Positions 35,788 to 43,348 of a stretch of 56,848 bases of DNA are shown here, piece by piece. The stretch is taken from the NCBI GenBank assembly GCA_022825885.1, contig JAJDVY010000014.1, forward strand, positions 1-56,848. Reading direction: 5' to 3'. How positions within the stretch are numbered: the first letter of the stretch is position 1; each line of letters opens with the position of its first letter. The position numbers and the translations under genes are program-made. The notes under the pieces are model-generated. The model saw only the letters and a list, made by a program, of their open reading frames with translations. It was not told where the DNA came from and ran no database searches. This DNA comes from Nitrospirales bacterium (GTDB taxonomy: Bacteria > Nitrospirota > Nitrospiria > Nitrospirales > UBA8639).

Positions 35788-36243
35788 TCAACTGACGATC
35801 GTACATCCTTTATCCTTTAGTTGGTTGGCAATCCGTTGAGTGAGGCGCCTCTCTTCCTCTGTGATGGGAGGAATGCGTTTCCAGCCCGTGGCTTGCGACC
35901 GCGCGCCCATGGGAGAAAAGAATTCTCTGGCTTGCTGAACGGAAATCCTGACGGCCTGTCCGTCCGGGGTGAGATTCACAAAGAACCGCGCGCGTTCCTG
36001 ATTGGCATCGCGTGAAAATAGACCGGCTTTTCGCTTGGAAGTAAAGCCCATCCATTCGGTCTCAATCACCCCTTTGTTCTTATTCACTTCAGCCAGTGTG
36101 AATTCATCCATGCTTGCCACGGTGACCGACCATGCTTGGTCGTAGGGACAGGCGGCCTTTACGGTGCCGGGTGCGCCAGAAAACGTCGTGCATTCCACCG
36201 TCAAGACGACCAGGAAAACACAAAGAAAGAACCGTATATCCAT
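35788..36243 (-). CDS. Small exported lipoprotein, function unknown
   Basis: The 151-residue product has a signal segment (DIRFFLCVFLVVLTVEC) with a cysteine at about residue 18 that could be lipidated, although VEC is not an ideal lipobox. The domain contains DQAWSVTVASMDEFTLAEVN followed by KGVIETEWMGF, a pattern that loosely recalls BamC/NlpB-type lipoprotein folds. That comparison is only a guess. It begins 23 bases after the porin gene and its end overlaps the first possible start of the FMN-binding gene, so the three are likely cotranscribed. Confidence 0.72.
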   Translation of the reverse strand: MDIRFFLCVFLVVLTVECTTFSGAPGTVKAACPYDQAWSVTVASMDEFTLAEVNKNKGVIETEWMGFTSKRKAGLFSRDANQERARFFVNLTPDGQAVRISVQQAREFFSPMGARSQATGWKRIPPITEEERRLTQRIANQLKDKGCTIVS

Positions 36244-36266
36244 AAATGGATGAAATTTCCTTTCGG

Positions 36267-37745
36267 TTAGAAGTACGTCGACATGTTGAATTGGAACCCG
36301 TTGCGGTCCGTGGCTGACCCGGTAGGTGAGGTCTTACCATGTCTATTAAACGTATAAGCCAATTTGATGACCGAATCTTCCAGCGGCCGAAAATTAATCC
36401 CCAGAGTCAACCGGTCGATGCGATTCGGGTTGCTGTCGTCATCGGTGTTGGTATCCACCTGTCCCCAACGGAGTATGCCCGTAAACGTCGAGTCCCGACC
36501 GAAAAAGCTGGGAAAGGTCTTGGTGAGTCGCTCCGGCATAAAGTGGTAATTCAATTGCACGTAATATCCGAACATATTTTCGGGGACGACGTAACTGGAG
36601 TCTCCTTGTGCAACATGCCGGCGCCTTGTTGATCCGGTCGTATCCTGAGTGAAAAATGGCTCACCCGCGCGACGCGTATACGTCCCGCTTCCTTTGGCGT
36701 TGGCCCAGGCGGCTTCACCCTGAATGTCAAAGGCCCCTCGTTGCAGGTTCCCGTCGATGGCGAACAGGGTCAAATCATGCTTGTCATTTTCGTCCCATTT
36801 GCCGTGGTGAACGGATCCGGCCACCTCGACACCCAACACAGGACTGAACGAGATACGGCTGACAATCGCCTTGTTCTCGTTGTTATCCTTTTGAAAACTT
36901 CCGCGAGCAGATCGCAGCCCGCTGCCTTCCTCGACGGAAAAATCGCCGTTATCGCCCTGAAAGCCATTCACGACGTACAATTCATAATCGATTTTGGAAA
37001 GCTGGGTCGGATAGAACGTGCCGTAAAAGCCGAGTCCGCTTTCGGCAAACGTGGAAGGCAGGATCAATCGGCTCACCATAGGACGGAGAGGCAAATCATT
37101 GAGCGGCGAGTCGTGGATGAGGTTGAATCGGCCCATGGGCATCAGGATGATCCCCCCCCGAAGGTTGAGTGCGTCATTGAACCGATAGTCCATGGTGGCG
37201 AATTCCATTTTGATGTCTCCGTCCGATTTGTTGCCTTGGGGGCCGCCGTGTTCAACCTCAAGTTCGGCAGCCACGCTGAGCCGGTCCGTGACCTGGGAAT
37301 AGAAGAACGGTACAAAACGTTCCTGGTCGAATTCCAACCTGTTTCGACAATCCCGTGATCCACCGGAACATCGGGTGAGCGAAAAGTCGATATATCCACC
37401 GATGATGGTTTTCGGCGCCTTGACGAAGGGTTTGGCATAGATTGTTCGTCCACCCTGCAGGCCGGAACCACCGGAGAAGTCCGTGCCGTATCGGATTGAC
37501 TGTTTTGAGGTGTCGCCCATGGCCGGGGCGGAACTCTCTTTCGGTGGTGGCGCCATGGGTGGAGCCGCCACTGGAGCACCAGGAGTGCCTTTCTCTATTT
37601 TCTGTCGTTGGGAATACCACTCTTCAAACATTTTTCGTATCTGTTTCATTTGTGCTGGAGTAAATTCCGCATCATCAGCCTTAACTGTTGTTTGTGGCCC
37701 AATCATGAGGACCATCATTGCCCCCGCGATCAACAATCGTCGCAT
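36267..37745 (-). CDS. Outer-membrane porin-like beta-barrel protein
   Basis: The 492-residue product has a signal peptide (RRLLIAGAMMVLMIG...VKA), a short helical segment (FTPAQMKQIRKMFEEWYSQR) with a Pro/Ala-rich linker, and a long barrel with alternating strands that ends in Phe (QFNMSTYF), the usual barrel-assembly signal. Overall it resembles phosphate-selective porin O/P-type proteins, but the substrate is unknown. A strong AAGGAGG precedes the ATG. It is the first gene of the minus-strand group that includes the FMN-binding protein. Confidence 0.82.
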   Translation of the reverse strand: MRRLLIAGAMMVLMIGPQTTVKADDAEFTPAQMKQIRKMFEEWYSQRQKIEKGTPGAPVAAPPMAPPPKESSAPAMGDTSKQSIRYGTDFSGGSGLQGGRTIYAKPFVKAPKTIIGGYIDFSLTRCSGGSRDCRNRLEFDQERFVPFFYSQVTDRLSVAAELEVEHGGPQGNKSDGDIKMEFATMDYRFNDALNLRGGIILMPMGRFNLIHDSPLNDLPLRPMVSRLILPSTFAESGLGFYGTFYPTQLSKIDYELYVVNGFQGDNGDFSVEEGSGLRSARGSFQKDNNENKAIVSRISFSPVLGVEVAGSVHHGKWDENDKHDLTLFAIDGNLQRGAFDIQGEAAWANAKGSGTYTRRAGEPFFTQDTTGSTRRRHVAQGDSSYVVPENMFGYYVQLNYHFMPERLTKTFPSFFGRDSTFTGILRWGQVDTNTDDDSNPNRIDRLTLGINFRPLEDSVIKLAYTFNRHGKTSPTGSATDRNGFQFNMSTYF

Positions 37746-37865
37746 TGGACGACCTCCTTATTGTTGGGGACTCTTGCCGGTCCTCTGGTCACTATAGGGG
37801 CTCTGTAGACCCTCACGTGTTATGCCTTGGTGTGTGTAGTGTATTTGCTGCGCCTATTCTCTTCT

Positions 37866-37908
37866 GCCTCCTCTCTTTCGATGGGAGAAGGAGAGGGTGA
37901 GGGGAGGC
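37866..37908. repeat. Extragenic palindrome, CCTCC...GGAGG type
   Basis: GCCTCCTCTCTTTCGATGGG and the following GAGAAGGAGAGGGTGAGGGGAGGC form an imperfect hairpin of about 15 pairs. It touches the stop codon of the Com-like gene and resembles the repeats at 25.46 and 34.70 kb. Confidence 0.55.
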
Positions 37909-38105
37909 TACTGTGTGCATGGCGCCAATATGATCTCGCTTTCCTTGAGTCTGTTATAGGAAATGGAGACGATCCGTTTACAGCGTTTGCATTTGACTTC
38001 GAGATTGTCCCCGCGCAGTTTTGCGATGAGCTGACCGCATTCGCATCTTGCTTCGACAGGCTTAAGTTGTCTCCCCAGCCACTTGGTGTTTCTATCAAAA
38101 TTCAT
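37908..38105 (-). CDS. Com-like zinc-ribbon protein
   Basis: The 65-residue product has two cysteine pairs, CECG (residues 21-24) and CKRC (39-42), around KLRGDNLEVK. This layout matches the Com family, whose Mu-phage founder is a zinc-dependent activator of mom mRNA translation. No other phage gene is near, so it appears as a lone gene here. No clear ribosome binding site is visible. The upstream side is the AT-rich region shared with apbE. Its target is unknown. Confidence 0.7.
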   Translation of the reverse strand: MNFDRNTKWLGRQLKPVEARCECGQLIAKLRGDNLEVKCKRCKRIVSISYNRLKESEIILAPCTQ

Positions 38106-38149
38106 TGAAGTGAAAATGAAAGCAATGGGAATTCAGAAGATGCTCCGCA

Positions 38150-38230
38150 AATTGACAAAAATCAAAATGATTTTTATTTTTAATTGAATTGATTTTAATA
38201 ACAGTTATTAAGATATAAAATTTGCAGAAC
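38150..38230. promoter_or_regulatory. AT-rich divergent control region upstream of apbE
   Basis: The stretch is made mostly of A and T, in contrast to flanking coding DNA. It contains GATTTTTATTTTTAATTGA and, further on, GATTTTAATAACAGTTATT, the latter matching 11 of 19 bases of the E. coli Fur consensus, which is too weak to call a site alone. The same GATTTTTATT string occurs in the Fur-like box at 40.97 kb beside the duplicated unit. Confidence 0.45.
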
Positions 38231-38376
38231 TCTGTCAACTTTATTTTGTCGTGAAGAAAATTGACTGCAATCCGTTTCTCACGTTGATAGAATGAGACTG
38301 TGGGGGGGCTGGGGTGAGGGAAAATTGTCAACGAATGTCTGTCCTGAGTCTCTCGAAGGGACTGAACACATACAAG

Positions 38377-39402
38377 ATGAAACGGATGTCTTTTCTTTGG
38401 CTCACGCTTTTGAGTATTTCGTTCCTCTGTTGTCCTGATCTGCCTGTGCAGGCGGCTTCGCCGCACGTGGTCAAGCGCGGTCAGATGCATATGGGTACGC
38501 TGGTTTTTCTGACTGCCGTGGCCGCGGACGAACGGCAGGCCCACGATGCCATTGACAAGGGGTTTGCGGAAATCCATCGCTTGGAGGAGATCCTGAGCAC
38601 GTGGATTCCCGGTAGCGAACTGTCACGGATCAATGCCGCGGCCGGGCAACGTGCCGTCGCGGCCGGTCCGGAAACCTTGGAAATCCTGGAACGCTCGTTG
38701 GAAATGGCCCGGTTGACGGAGGGCGGCTTCAATATTGCCATTGGGCCGGCCGTCGAGGTTTGGAACGTCAGTCGTGAAGGGCGCATTCCGTCGAGGGAAG
38801 AGTTGGATGCCGCGCGCCCGCTCATGGATCTTTCCGCCATCCACGTCGATCGGGAGGTGGGTACCGTGTATCTGGCGCGTTCCGGGATGCGGGTGGATAT
38901 CGGCGGTATCGGCAAGGGCTATGCCGCCGATTTCGCGGCCCGCGTGATGCGGGAAGCCGGGGCTTCGGCGGGTGTGGTCGCTATTTCCGGCGACATCAAA
39001 ACCTTTGGCCGCCTGCCGGACGGCCAACGGTTCACGTTCGGCATCCAGCATCCCCGCAAGGAGAACGGGATCACGATCGGACAACTCGAACTCGAGGATG
39101 AAGCCGTGTCCACGGCGGGCGATTACCAACGCTATTTCGAGAAAGACGGCATTCGCTACCATCACATTCTCGACCCTCAAACGCTTCAGCCCGCGCGTCG
39201 CTCCCAGAGCGTCACCGTCGTGGCCGAAACAGGGGTGCTGGCCGATGGCCTGGATACCGGCATCTTCGTCATGGGTCCGGAAAAAGGCATGGCATTGATT
39301 GAACGCCTGTCCGGAGTCGAAGGCGTGATCGTCGCAGCGGACGGCACCGTGTTCGTCTCATCCGGCTTGCGGGGCCGTTTGCAGTTGAGCCCGTACTCGT
39401 AA
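38377..39402 (+). CDS. apbE: FAD:protein FMN transferase ApbE
   Basis: ApbE attaches FMN from FAD to a threonine of exported FMN-binding domains. The 341-residue product has a signal segment (SFLWLTLLSISFLCC; the cysteines could be lipidated), the start GTLVFLTAVAADERQAHDAI, the conserved DIGGIGKGYAADFAAR near residue 172, and the metal and FAD-binding elements STAGDYQRYF and YHHILDPQT. An upstream in-frame start would include a repeat (CCTGAGTCTCTCGAAGGG), so ATG 38377 is preferred. The FMN-binding protein at 34.8-35.7 kb is the obvious substrate. A damaged second copy lies at 41.0 kb. Confidence 0.93.
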   Translation: MKRMSFLWLTLLSISFLCCPDLPVQAASPHVVKRGQMHMGTLVFLTAVAADERQAHDAIDKGFAEIHRLEEILSTWIPGSELSRINAAAGQRAVAAGPETLEILERSLEMARLTEGGFNIAIGPAVEVWNVSREGRIPSREELDAARPLMDLSAIHVDREVGTVYLARSGMRVDIGGIGKGYAADFAARVMREAGASAGVVAISGDIKTFGRLPDGQRFTFGIQHPRKENGITIGQLELEDEAVSTAGDYQRYFEKDGIRYHHILDPQTLQPARRSQSVTVVAETGVLADGLDTGIFVMGPEKGMALIERLSGVEGVIVAADGTVFVSSGLRGRLQLSPYS

Positions 39403-39430
39403 TCTCTGTCAATCTTGGTTCTCCGCAAAA

Positions 39431-39804
39431 TTATCCGACACGTGGATCAAGAGTATACGGGACCTTGACGAAATCGTAGCGATCCGGTGGGAAATCCTTC
39501 ACATTCCGCGTGACGAGATGAAGCCCGTGAGATTGGGCGATAGCTGCTTGTAAGCATCAGGAAGTCGCCAGCGTTCGGAGCGACGCAGAGAAGCGGCCAA
39601 ATCCGCCTCAATCGCGGTAATGGGCAGTGTTGGGAATTGGTCAAGCAGTTCGACTGCGAGGTGGAGGTAATTGTCATCAAAGCCCACGAGCACTTCAGCA
39701 CGGGTTATTGGCGACAAAGCAATATTCTCGCACTCATCGGCGATGAATTCGGTAGCGGCGTTGATTTCGTTGAAGTGATTAATGAGGATGACTGAGTCAA
39801 CCAT
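39431..39804 (-). pseudogene. VapC-type PIN toxin, frameshifted
   Basis: The protein opens MVDSVILINHFNE and has PIN-domain acidic residues (Asp in VDS, Glu in TRAEVLVG, Asp in RLPDA). After RLPDA the frame is lost; a one-base deletion near 39548-39556 explains it, because the next frame continues QAAIAQSHGLHLVTRNVKDF and runs to TAA at 39431. With one base restored the gene is 125 codons, a normal VapC length. As it stands the product lacks the last catalytic helix, so it is probably inactive. A sequencing error is the alternative. Confidence 0.75.
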
Positions 39805-39809
39805 CCATC

Positions 39810-40055
39810 TCAAAGGCGTTGCTCCCACTCTTTGCGGGTATTGGACTGATAGCGGAGTCCGTCGCCATGCTTCCAGCTACCACGAGTCCTGTCGAGCAAC
39901 TCGGTCAGGCGTTTCGATTGACCATTGCCGTGACGTTCGCGATATTCGCGGACGGCGCGCCGCACAAGCTCACTCATAGGTACTCTCTGGGTTGAAGCTT
40001 GGCGGATGAGCCAAGTTTTGTCCTCATCCGGCAGGCTGATGATGGTTCTGGACAT
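39810..40055 (-). CDS. Ribbon-helix-helix antitoxin (CopG/VapB-like)
   Basis: The 81-residue product has the ribbon-helix-helix pattern SRTIISLPDEDKTWLIRQA followed by SELVRRAVREYRERHG, then a C-terminal tail likely to bind the toxin. GGAG lies about ten bases before the ATG. The VapC-type gene follows five bases downstream, the usual antitoxin-toxin order. The antitoxin frame is intact while the toxin is broken. Confidence 0.8.
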   Translation of the reverse strand: MSRTIISLPDEDKTWLIRQASTQRVPMSELVRRAVREYRERHGNGQSKRLTELLDRTRGSWKHGDGLRYQSNTRKEWEQRL

Positions 40056-40208
40056 GAATCGCTATCTCCGTGCTCTCGAATAACGATGAACCTGCCTTGA
40101 GCGATTGTGAAGTGTGTCAATCCGTACGCTATTGAACCGTAAGGTACGCTTTTCTCTTTATGGACGCAAGAGGATGAACGGGGGACAAACTCAATGGAGA
40201 AAGGAAGC

Positions 40209-40237
40209 CGACAGGACCGTAGGAGACGGTCCTGTCG
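40209..40237 (-). terminator. Hairpin terminator after the first Spy-like gene
   Basis: CGACAGGACCGT and ACGGTCCTGTCG form a perfect 12-pair stem with loop AGGAG. On the minus strand it lies 27 bases past the stop of the Spy-like gene and is followed by GCTTCCTTTCTCC, a modest T-rich tail. Confidence 0.75.
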
Positions 40238-40263
40238 TATGGAGAGAGTTGTGACGAAACGTA

Positions 40264-40908
40264 TTACTTCTTGTGTTCGTCGGTGGTCTCGCCCTTGCCT
40301 TTCTTCTCCTTCGACGAGTCGCCGGGATGTCCCAGGCTGCCGCCATAGGCCTTCATATGTTTGTGCATGGCGTCTATCCGTGCTCGCTGTTCGTCGGTCA
40401 GCACGGCTTTGCCGTCACGTCCGGCTTTAATCGATGCCATGTGCAGTTTTGTCATTAAAGCGTGAACATTGTTCATTTGCGTTTCAATGTCCGCCAGTTT
40501 GGATTGTTCGTCCCACAGCAGGGCGTGCAGGTCGACTTTGGCTAAGTCCACCTGGGCCTTAATCCCGATCCGGTCTTTCTTGTAATTGATTTTGAGATCG
40601 CGAAGCTGTTGAACCTGCTCGTCCGTCAGACTCATTGCCTCCTTGTTCTTCAACATATGTTTGAAGAACATCATGGCCTTCTGGTGGTCCCGGTTATGCA
40701 TGTCGCCGGAACCATGATCGTCATGCCCTTTCCTGTGGCCCATTCTGTGTCCCGGTGAACCATAGCTTCCTGAACTCGAATGCATGCCCTTTGATTTCCC
40801 GTGCATGGACCCGGGAGGGTCGGCAAAGACCGGTCCCGCAGTCAGCAAAAAGACCGCAGTCAACAGGGCAATGAATGGTAACGGGGAACGTGTTGTTCTG
40901 AATCTCAT
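40264..40908 (-). CDS. Spy/CpxP-like periplasmic protein, copy 1
   Basis: The 214-residue product has a signal peptide (PLPFIALLTAVFLLTAGPVFA), a His/Gly/Ser-rich segment (SMHGKSKGMHSSSGSYGSPG and onward to about residue 70), then a four-helix domain with the LTxEQ-type motifs MSLTDEQVQQLRDL and AVLTDEQRARIDAM. Spy and CpxP bind misfolded proteins in the periplasm, and related heavy-metal-resistance proteins (CnrX, ZraP) bind metal. AAGGAGG precedes the chosen ATG. It is paralogous to the gene at 41.24-41.96 kb, and a Fur-like box lies 61 bases upstream. Confidence 0.87.
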   Translation of the reverse strand: MRFRTTRSPLPFIALLTAVFLLTAGPVFADPPGSMHGKSKGMHSSSGSYGSPGHRMGHRKGHDDHGSGDMHNRDHQKAMMFFKHMLKNKEAMSLTDEQVQQLRDLKINYKKDRIGIKAQVDLAKVDLHALLWDEQSKLADIETQMNNVHALMTKLHMASIKAGRDGKAVLTDEQRARIDAMHKHMKAYGGSLGHPGDSSKEKKGKGETTDEHKK

Positions 40909-40968
40909 GTCGAATTCCTCCTTTGAATGGTCAGGTTGATGAAACACTGCCAATCTTTTTATAGAATT

Positions 40969-40987
40969 GATTTTTATTATCATTACC
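40969..40987 (-). promoter_or_regulatory. Fur-like operator upstream of the first Spy-like gene
   Basis: On the minus strand the sequence is GGTAATGATAATAAAAATC, which matches 15 of 19 bases of the classic Fur consensus GATAATGATAATCATTATC. It lies 61 bases before the ATG of the Spy-like gene. A fur gene is 5 kb away. Iron control of this unit is inferred, not shown. Confidence 0.55.
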
Positions 40988-41013
40988 ATAAATAAATAAT
41001 CGCGCCGTGTCAA

Positions 41014-41160
41014 GGTGCCGGTTTCTTCATGGGGGTGGGAAAAGTCATGGCGTTGATTGAGCACCTGCCCGGAGTTGAAGGCGTGATCGTCGTCGCGGAC
41101 GGCCCCGTGTCCGTCTCTTCGGGCTTGCAGGACCGGTTGCAATTGAGCCTGCACCCTTGA
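41014..41160 (+). pseudogene. 3' remnant of a second apbE
   Basis: The last 37 codons (41047-41160, MALIEHLPGVEGVIVVADGP and onward) match the end of ApbE at 27 of 37 residues and end at the equivalent place. About 33 bases upstream also align (CCGG-TTCTTC-ATGGG-GG-AAA). Everything further 5' of the gene is gone. With the Spy-like neighbour on the other strand this shows that an apbE-spy unit was duplicated and one apbE then decayed. Confidence 0.85.
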
Positions 41161-41184
41161 TGTGCCAGGGGAACGTTCGTGACA

Positions 41185-41215
41185 GACAAAGGGCCGCATG
41201 AAGCGGCCCTTTGTC
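41185..41215 (-). terminator. Hairpin terminator between apbE remnant and second Spy-like gene
   Basis: GACAAAGGGCCGC and GCGGCCCTTTGTC form a perfect 13-pair stem with loop ATGAA. It lies 25 bases past the stop of the minus-strand gene; the stem ends in CCCTTTGTC then TGTC on that strand. It may also stop plus-strand transcripts. Confidence 0.75.
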
Positions 41216-41239
41216 CGGAGCGCGTTCCAAGGGAACGGG

Positions 41240-41956
41240 TTACTTCACGTGCCCGTTGGTTCCATGGCCTTTGCTTTTCTTGTACTTGGAATAATCACCG
41301 GAGTGTCTCATGTTGCCGCCATGGGATTTGATGCGTTTGTGAATTTTGTCCATCCGCGCACGTTGTTCTGCGGACAACGCGGCTTTGGCGTCCCGCTTGG
41401 CTTTGATGGAAGCCATGTAGAGTTTCGTCTTCAAGGCATGAAGCTTGTTGAATTCCTTTTCGATGTCAGCCAGATTCGCCTTCTCGTTTTTCAAGACTTC
41501 ATGCAAATCGATGCTGGCTAGTTTCACTTCGGCCTTTGTTCTAATCCGGTCTTTCTTGTAGGTGACCTTGAGTGTCTGAAGTTTTTGCTCCTGGTCGGCC
41601 GTGAGGCTCATGCCTTCCTTGAACTTCAGGATATGCTTGATGAACTTGATAGCGTCCTGATGGTGACCGCCATGCACGGCCCCGTGACCACGGCCGTCAT
41701 GTCCGGGGTGCTTCCCGTGTCCTGACGAATGAGCGGCATGATGGCCGCCGCCGTGTTTCTTGTGCATGCCGTCATGATGGCCGTCATGGTGAACTGAGCC
41801 GTGGCCGCCGTGGGTGCCGGCACTGGCATGCATACTTTTTGAATGCCCATGCATGGAGCCGTGTGGGTCGGCGAGCGCCGGACCCGCAGTCAGCAGGAAG
41901 AAAACAGCGAGTAGGGAAACGGGTAAAACCCAGCGGGATGTTTCGGGGATTCTCAT
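41240..41956 (-). CDS. Spy/CpxP-like periplasmic protein with long histidine-rich segment, copy 2
   Basis: The 238-residue product has a signal peptide ending AGPALA, then about 70 residues dominated by His, Gly and Ser (for example GHGSVHHDGHHDGMHKKHGG), then the four-helix domain with MSLTADQEQKLQTL and AALSAEQRARMDKI. The helical part aligns throughout with copy 1 (DIE, HAL.TKL.MASIKA.RD, EQRAR all shared), but the histidine segment is longer and denser. Periplasmic binding of a transition metal is a natural inference. AGGAGGAACC precedes the ATG. Confidence 0.87.
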   Translation of the reverse strand: MRIPETSRWVLPVSLLAVFFLLTAGPALADPHGSMHGHSKSMHASAGTHGGHGSVHHDGHHDGMHKKHGGGHHAAHSSGHGKHPGHDGRGHGAVHGGHHQDAIKFIKHILKFKEGMSLTADQEQKLQTLKVTYKKDRIRTKAEVKLASIDLHEVLKNEKANLADIEKEFNKLHALKTKLYMASIKAKRDAKAALSAEQRARMDKIHKRIKSHGGNMRHSGDYSKYKKSKGHGTNGHVK

Positions 41957-42102
41957 GGTTGGTTCCTCCTAAGAGATCAAGACGTTGGAAACGTTCACAC
42001 GATGGGATAAAGGGCTTATACGAATATTATAAACACTGAATCGTGAGATTGCGAATTGAGCCTTTGGCCCCTCGTTCACGTGCCGTTAGCGCACAACACC
42101 GG

Positions 42103-43173
42103 TCAGGTTGTCCATGCTTTCCTGTCGAATACGACCGTATGGGTGGCCATGACTTCCAACTCCACCTTCGCGTCGAGCGGGAAGAATCGCGTCGAGGCTT
42201 CACTGCTGTGCACGACGTCGCCGGATCCCAGGCGGATTCCGTAAATAATCTCCGACCCGCGAAACTGGCGGGACTCCACGGTTCCGTCTCCATCCCCGTT
42301 TTCACGGATATGCACGTCGTCCGGTCGAATCATGACCGAGACGTCCGGTCCGCCCCGGTAGCCTGAGGGGACCGGGAACGTCCCGAGTTGCGTCAGGACC
42401 GCGGCATCACGAATGGTGCCGGGGATGAAGTCGGCCTGCCCTACGAACTCGGCGACAAAAGGCGAAACCGGAAGATGATAGATCGTTTCGGGTGTGGCGA
42501 ATTGTTCCAGTTTCCCGCTGTTCAGGACGGCCACGTAATCGGCCATGGCAAAGGCCTCTTTATGGTCATGTGTCACGAGCACGGCGGTGGTTTGGGTCAT
42601 TTTCAGCAGGCGCAGGAGTTCCATGCGCATGCGTTCGGTCGTATCGGGATCCAGGTTGCTGAACGGTTCGTCCAACAGCATCAGCACGGGTTGCGGGGCT
42701 AGCGCGCGCGCCAATGCCGTGCGTTGCTGCTGGCCGCCGGACAGCGCGTGGGGGTATCGTGGCGCAAGAGCCGAAAGCCCGGTGAGAGACAACATCTCGT
42801 CGATCCGTTTTCGACGGTCGTCCGCCGTGGTTGTTGCCAGCCCGAAGCCCACGTTGTCCCGTACCGTCAGGTGAGGAAACAGGGCATAGTCCTGGAACAC
42901 CATGCCGACGCGCCGTCGTTCGGGCGGGACGTGCCGGTTCGTCGCGGAGACGACGGCGCCGTTCAGCCTGATTTCGCCGGAGGCCACCGGTTCAAACCCC
43001 GCGATGGACCGAAGCGTGGTGGTCTTCCCGCATCCGGACGGCCCCAACAAACAGATCACGTCGCCCTTTTGCGCCGAGAAGGACATGCCTTCCACCGCCG
43101 GGGAGCCGGCTTCATACGAGCAGGTCACGTTCTGCAATTCGAGCACGATGGGCTTATCGTCGGGAGGAGTCAT
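42103..43173 (-). CDS. fbpC: Ferric iron ABC transporter ATPase (FbpC-like)
   Basis: The product has Walker A GPSGCGKTT, signature LSGGQQQRTALARAL, Walker B VLMLLDEPFSNLD, and a C-terminal TOBE-type domain (VMIRPDDVHIRENGDG near residue 277). This matches the ATPase of Fe(III) or related substrate importers of the CysA/PotA/FbpC group. ATG 43173 is chosen; the next in-frame ATG upstream lies in a REP element. No good ribosome binding site is visible. It is the last gene of fur-fbpA-fbpB-fbpC; 175 bases with REP elements separate it from fbpB. Confidence 0.9.
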   Translation of the reverse strand: MTPPDDKPIVLELQNVTCSYEAGSPAVEGMSFSAQKGDVICLLGPSGCGKTTTLRSIAGFEPVASGEIRLNGAVVSATNRHVPPERRRVGMVFQDYALFPHLTVRDNVGFGLATTTADDRRKRIDEMLSLTGLSALAPRYPHALSGGQQQRTALARALAPQPVLMLLDEPFSNLDPDTTERMRMELLRLLKMTQTTAVLVTHDHKEAFAMADYVAVLNSGKLEQFATPETIYHLPVSPFVAEFVGQADFIPGTIRDAAVLTQLGTFPVPSGYRGGPDVSVMIRPDDVHIRENGDGDGTVESRQFRGSEIIYGIRLGSGDVVHSSEASTRFFPLDAKVELEVMATHTVVFDRKAWTT

Positions 43174-43195
43174 TAATACGAAAATAACCACTTTT

Positions 43196-43298
43196 GTCAT
43201 TCCCGACGTTAGTAATCGGGAATCCAGTGTCTTTTGTCTTCACGGACGCAGGAAAAAGCAAAGACGCTGGATCCTCGATTAAAAATGTCGAGGATGAC
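43196..43298. repeat. Composite REP element, two inverted palindromes
   Basis: GTCATTCCCGACGTTAGTAA-TCGGGAATCCAG (43196-43227) and, inverted, CTGGATCCTCGATTAAAAAT-GTCGAGGATGAC (43267-43298) flank about 39 bases. The outer left flank GAAAATAACCACTTTT is nearly identical to the flank of the copy at 52.35 kb. It lies between fbpB and fbpC and may affect the level of the fbpC part of the transcript. Confidence 0.8.
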
Positions 43299-43348
43299 AG
43301 ATGGGAGAGAGGCATCATCATTTTCATCCCTTGGTGTGCGGGGCGCGG

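Noticed and set aside
36741-37358. Plus-strand open frame of 205 codons under the porin gene
   Set aside because: Shadow of the minus-strand porin, which has a signal peptide, barrel pattern and terminal Phe.
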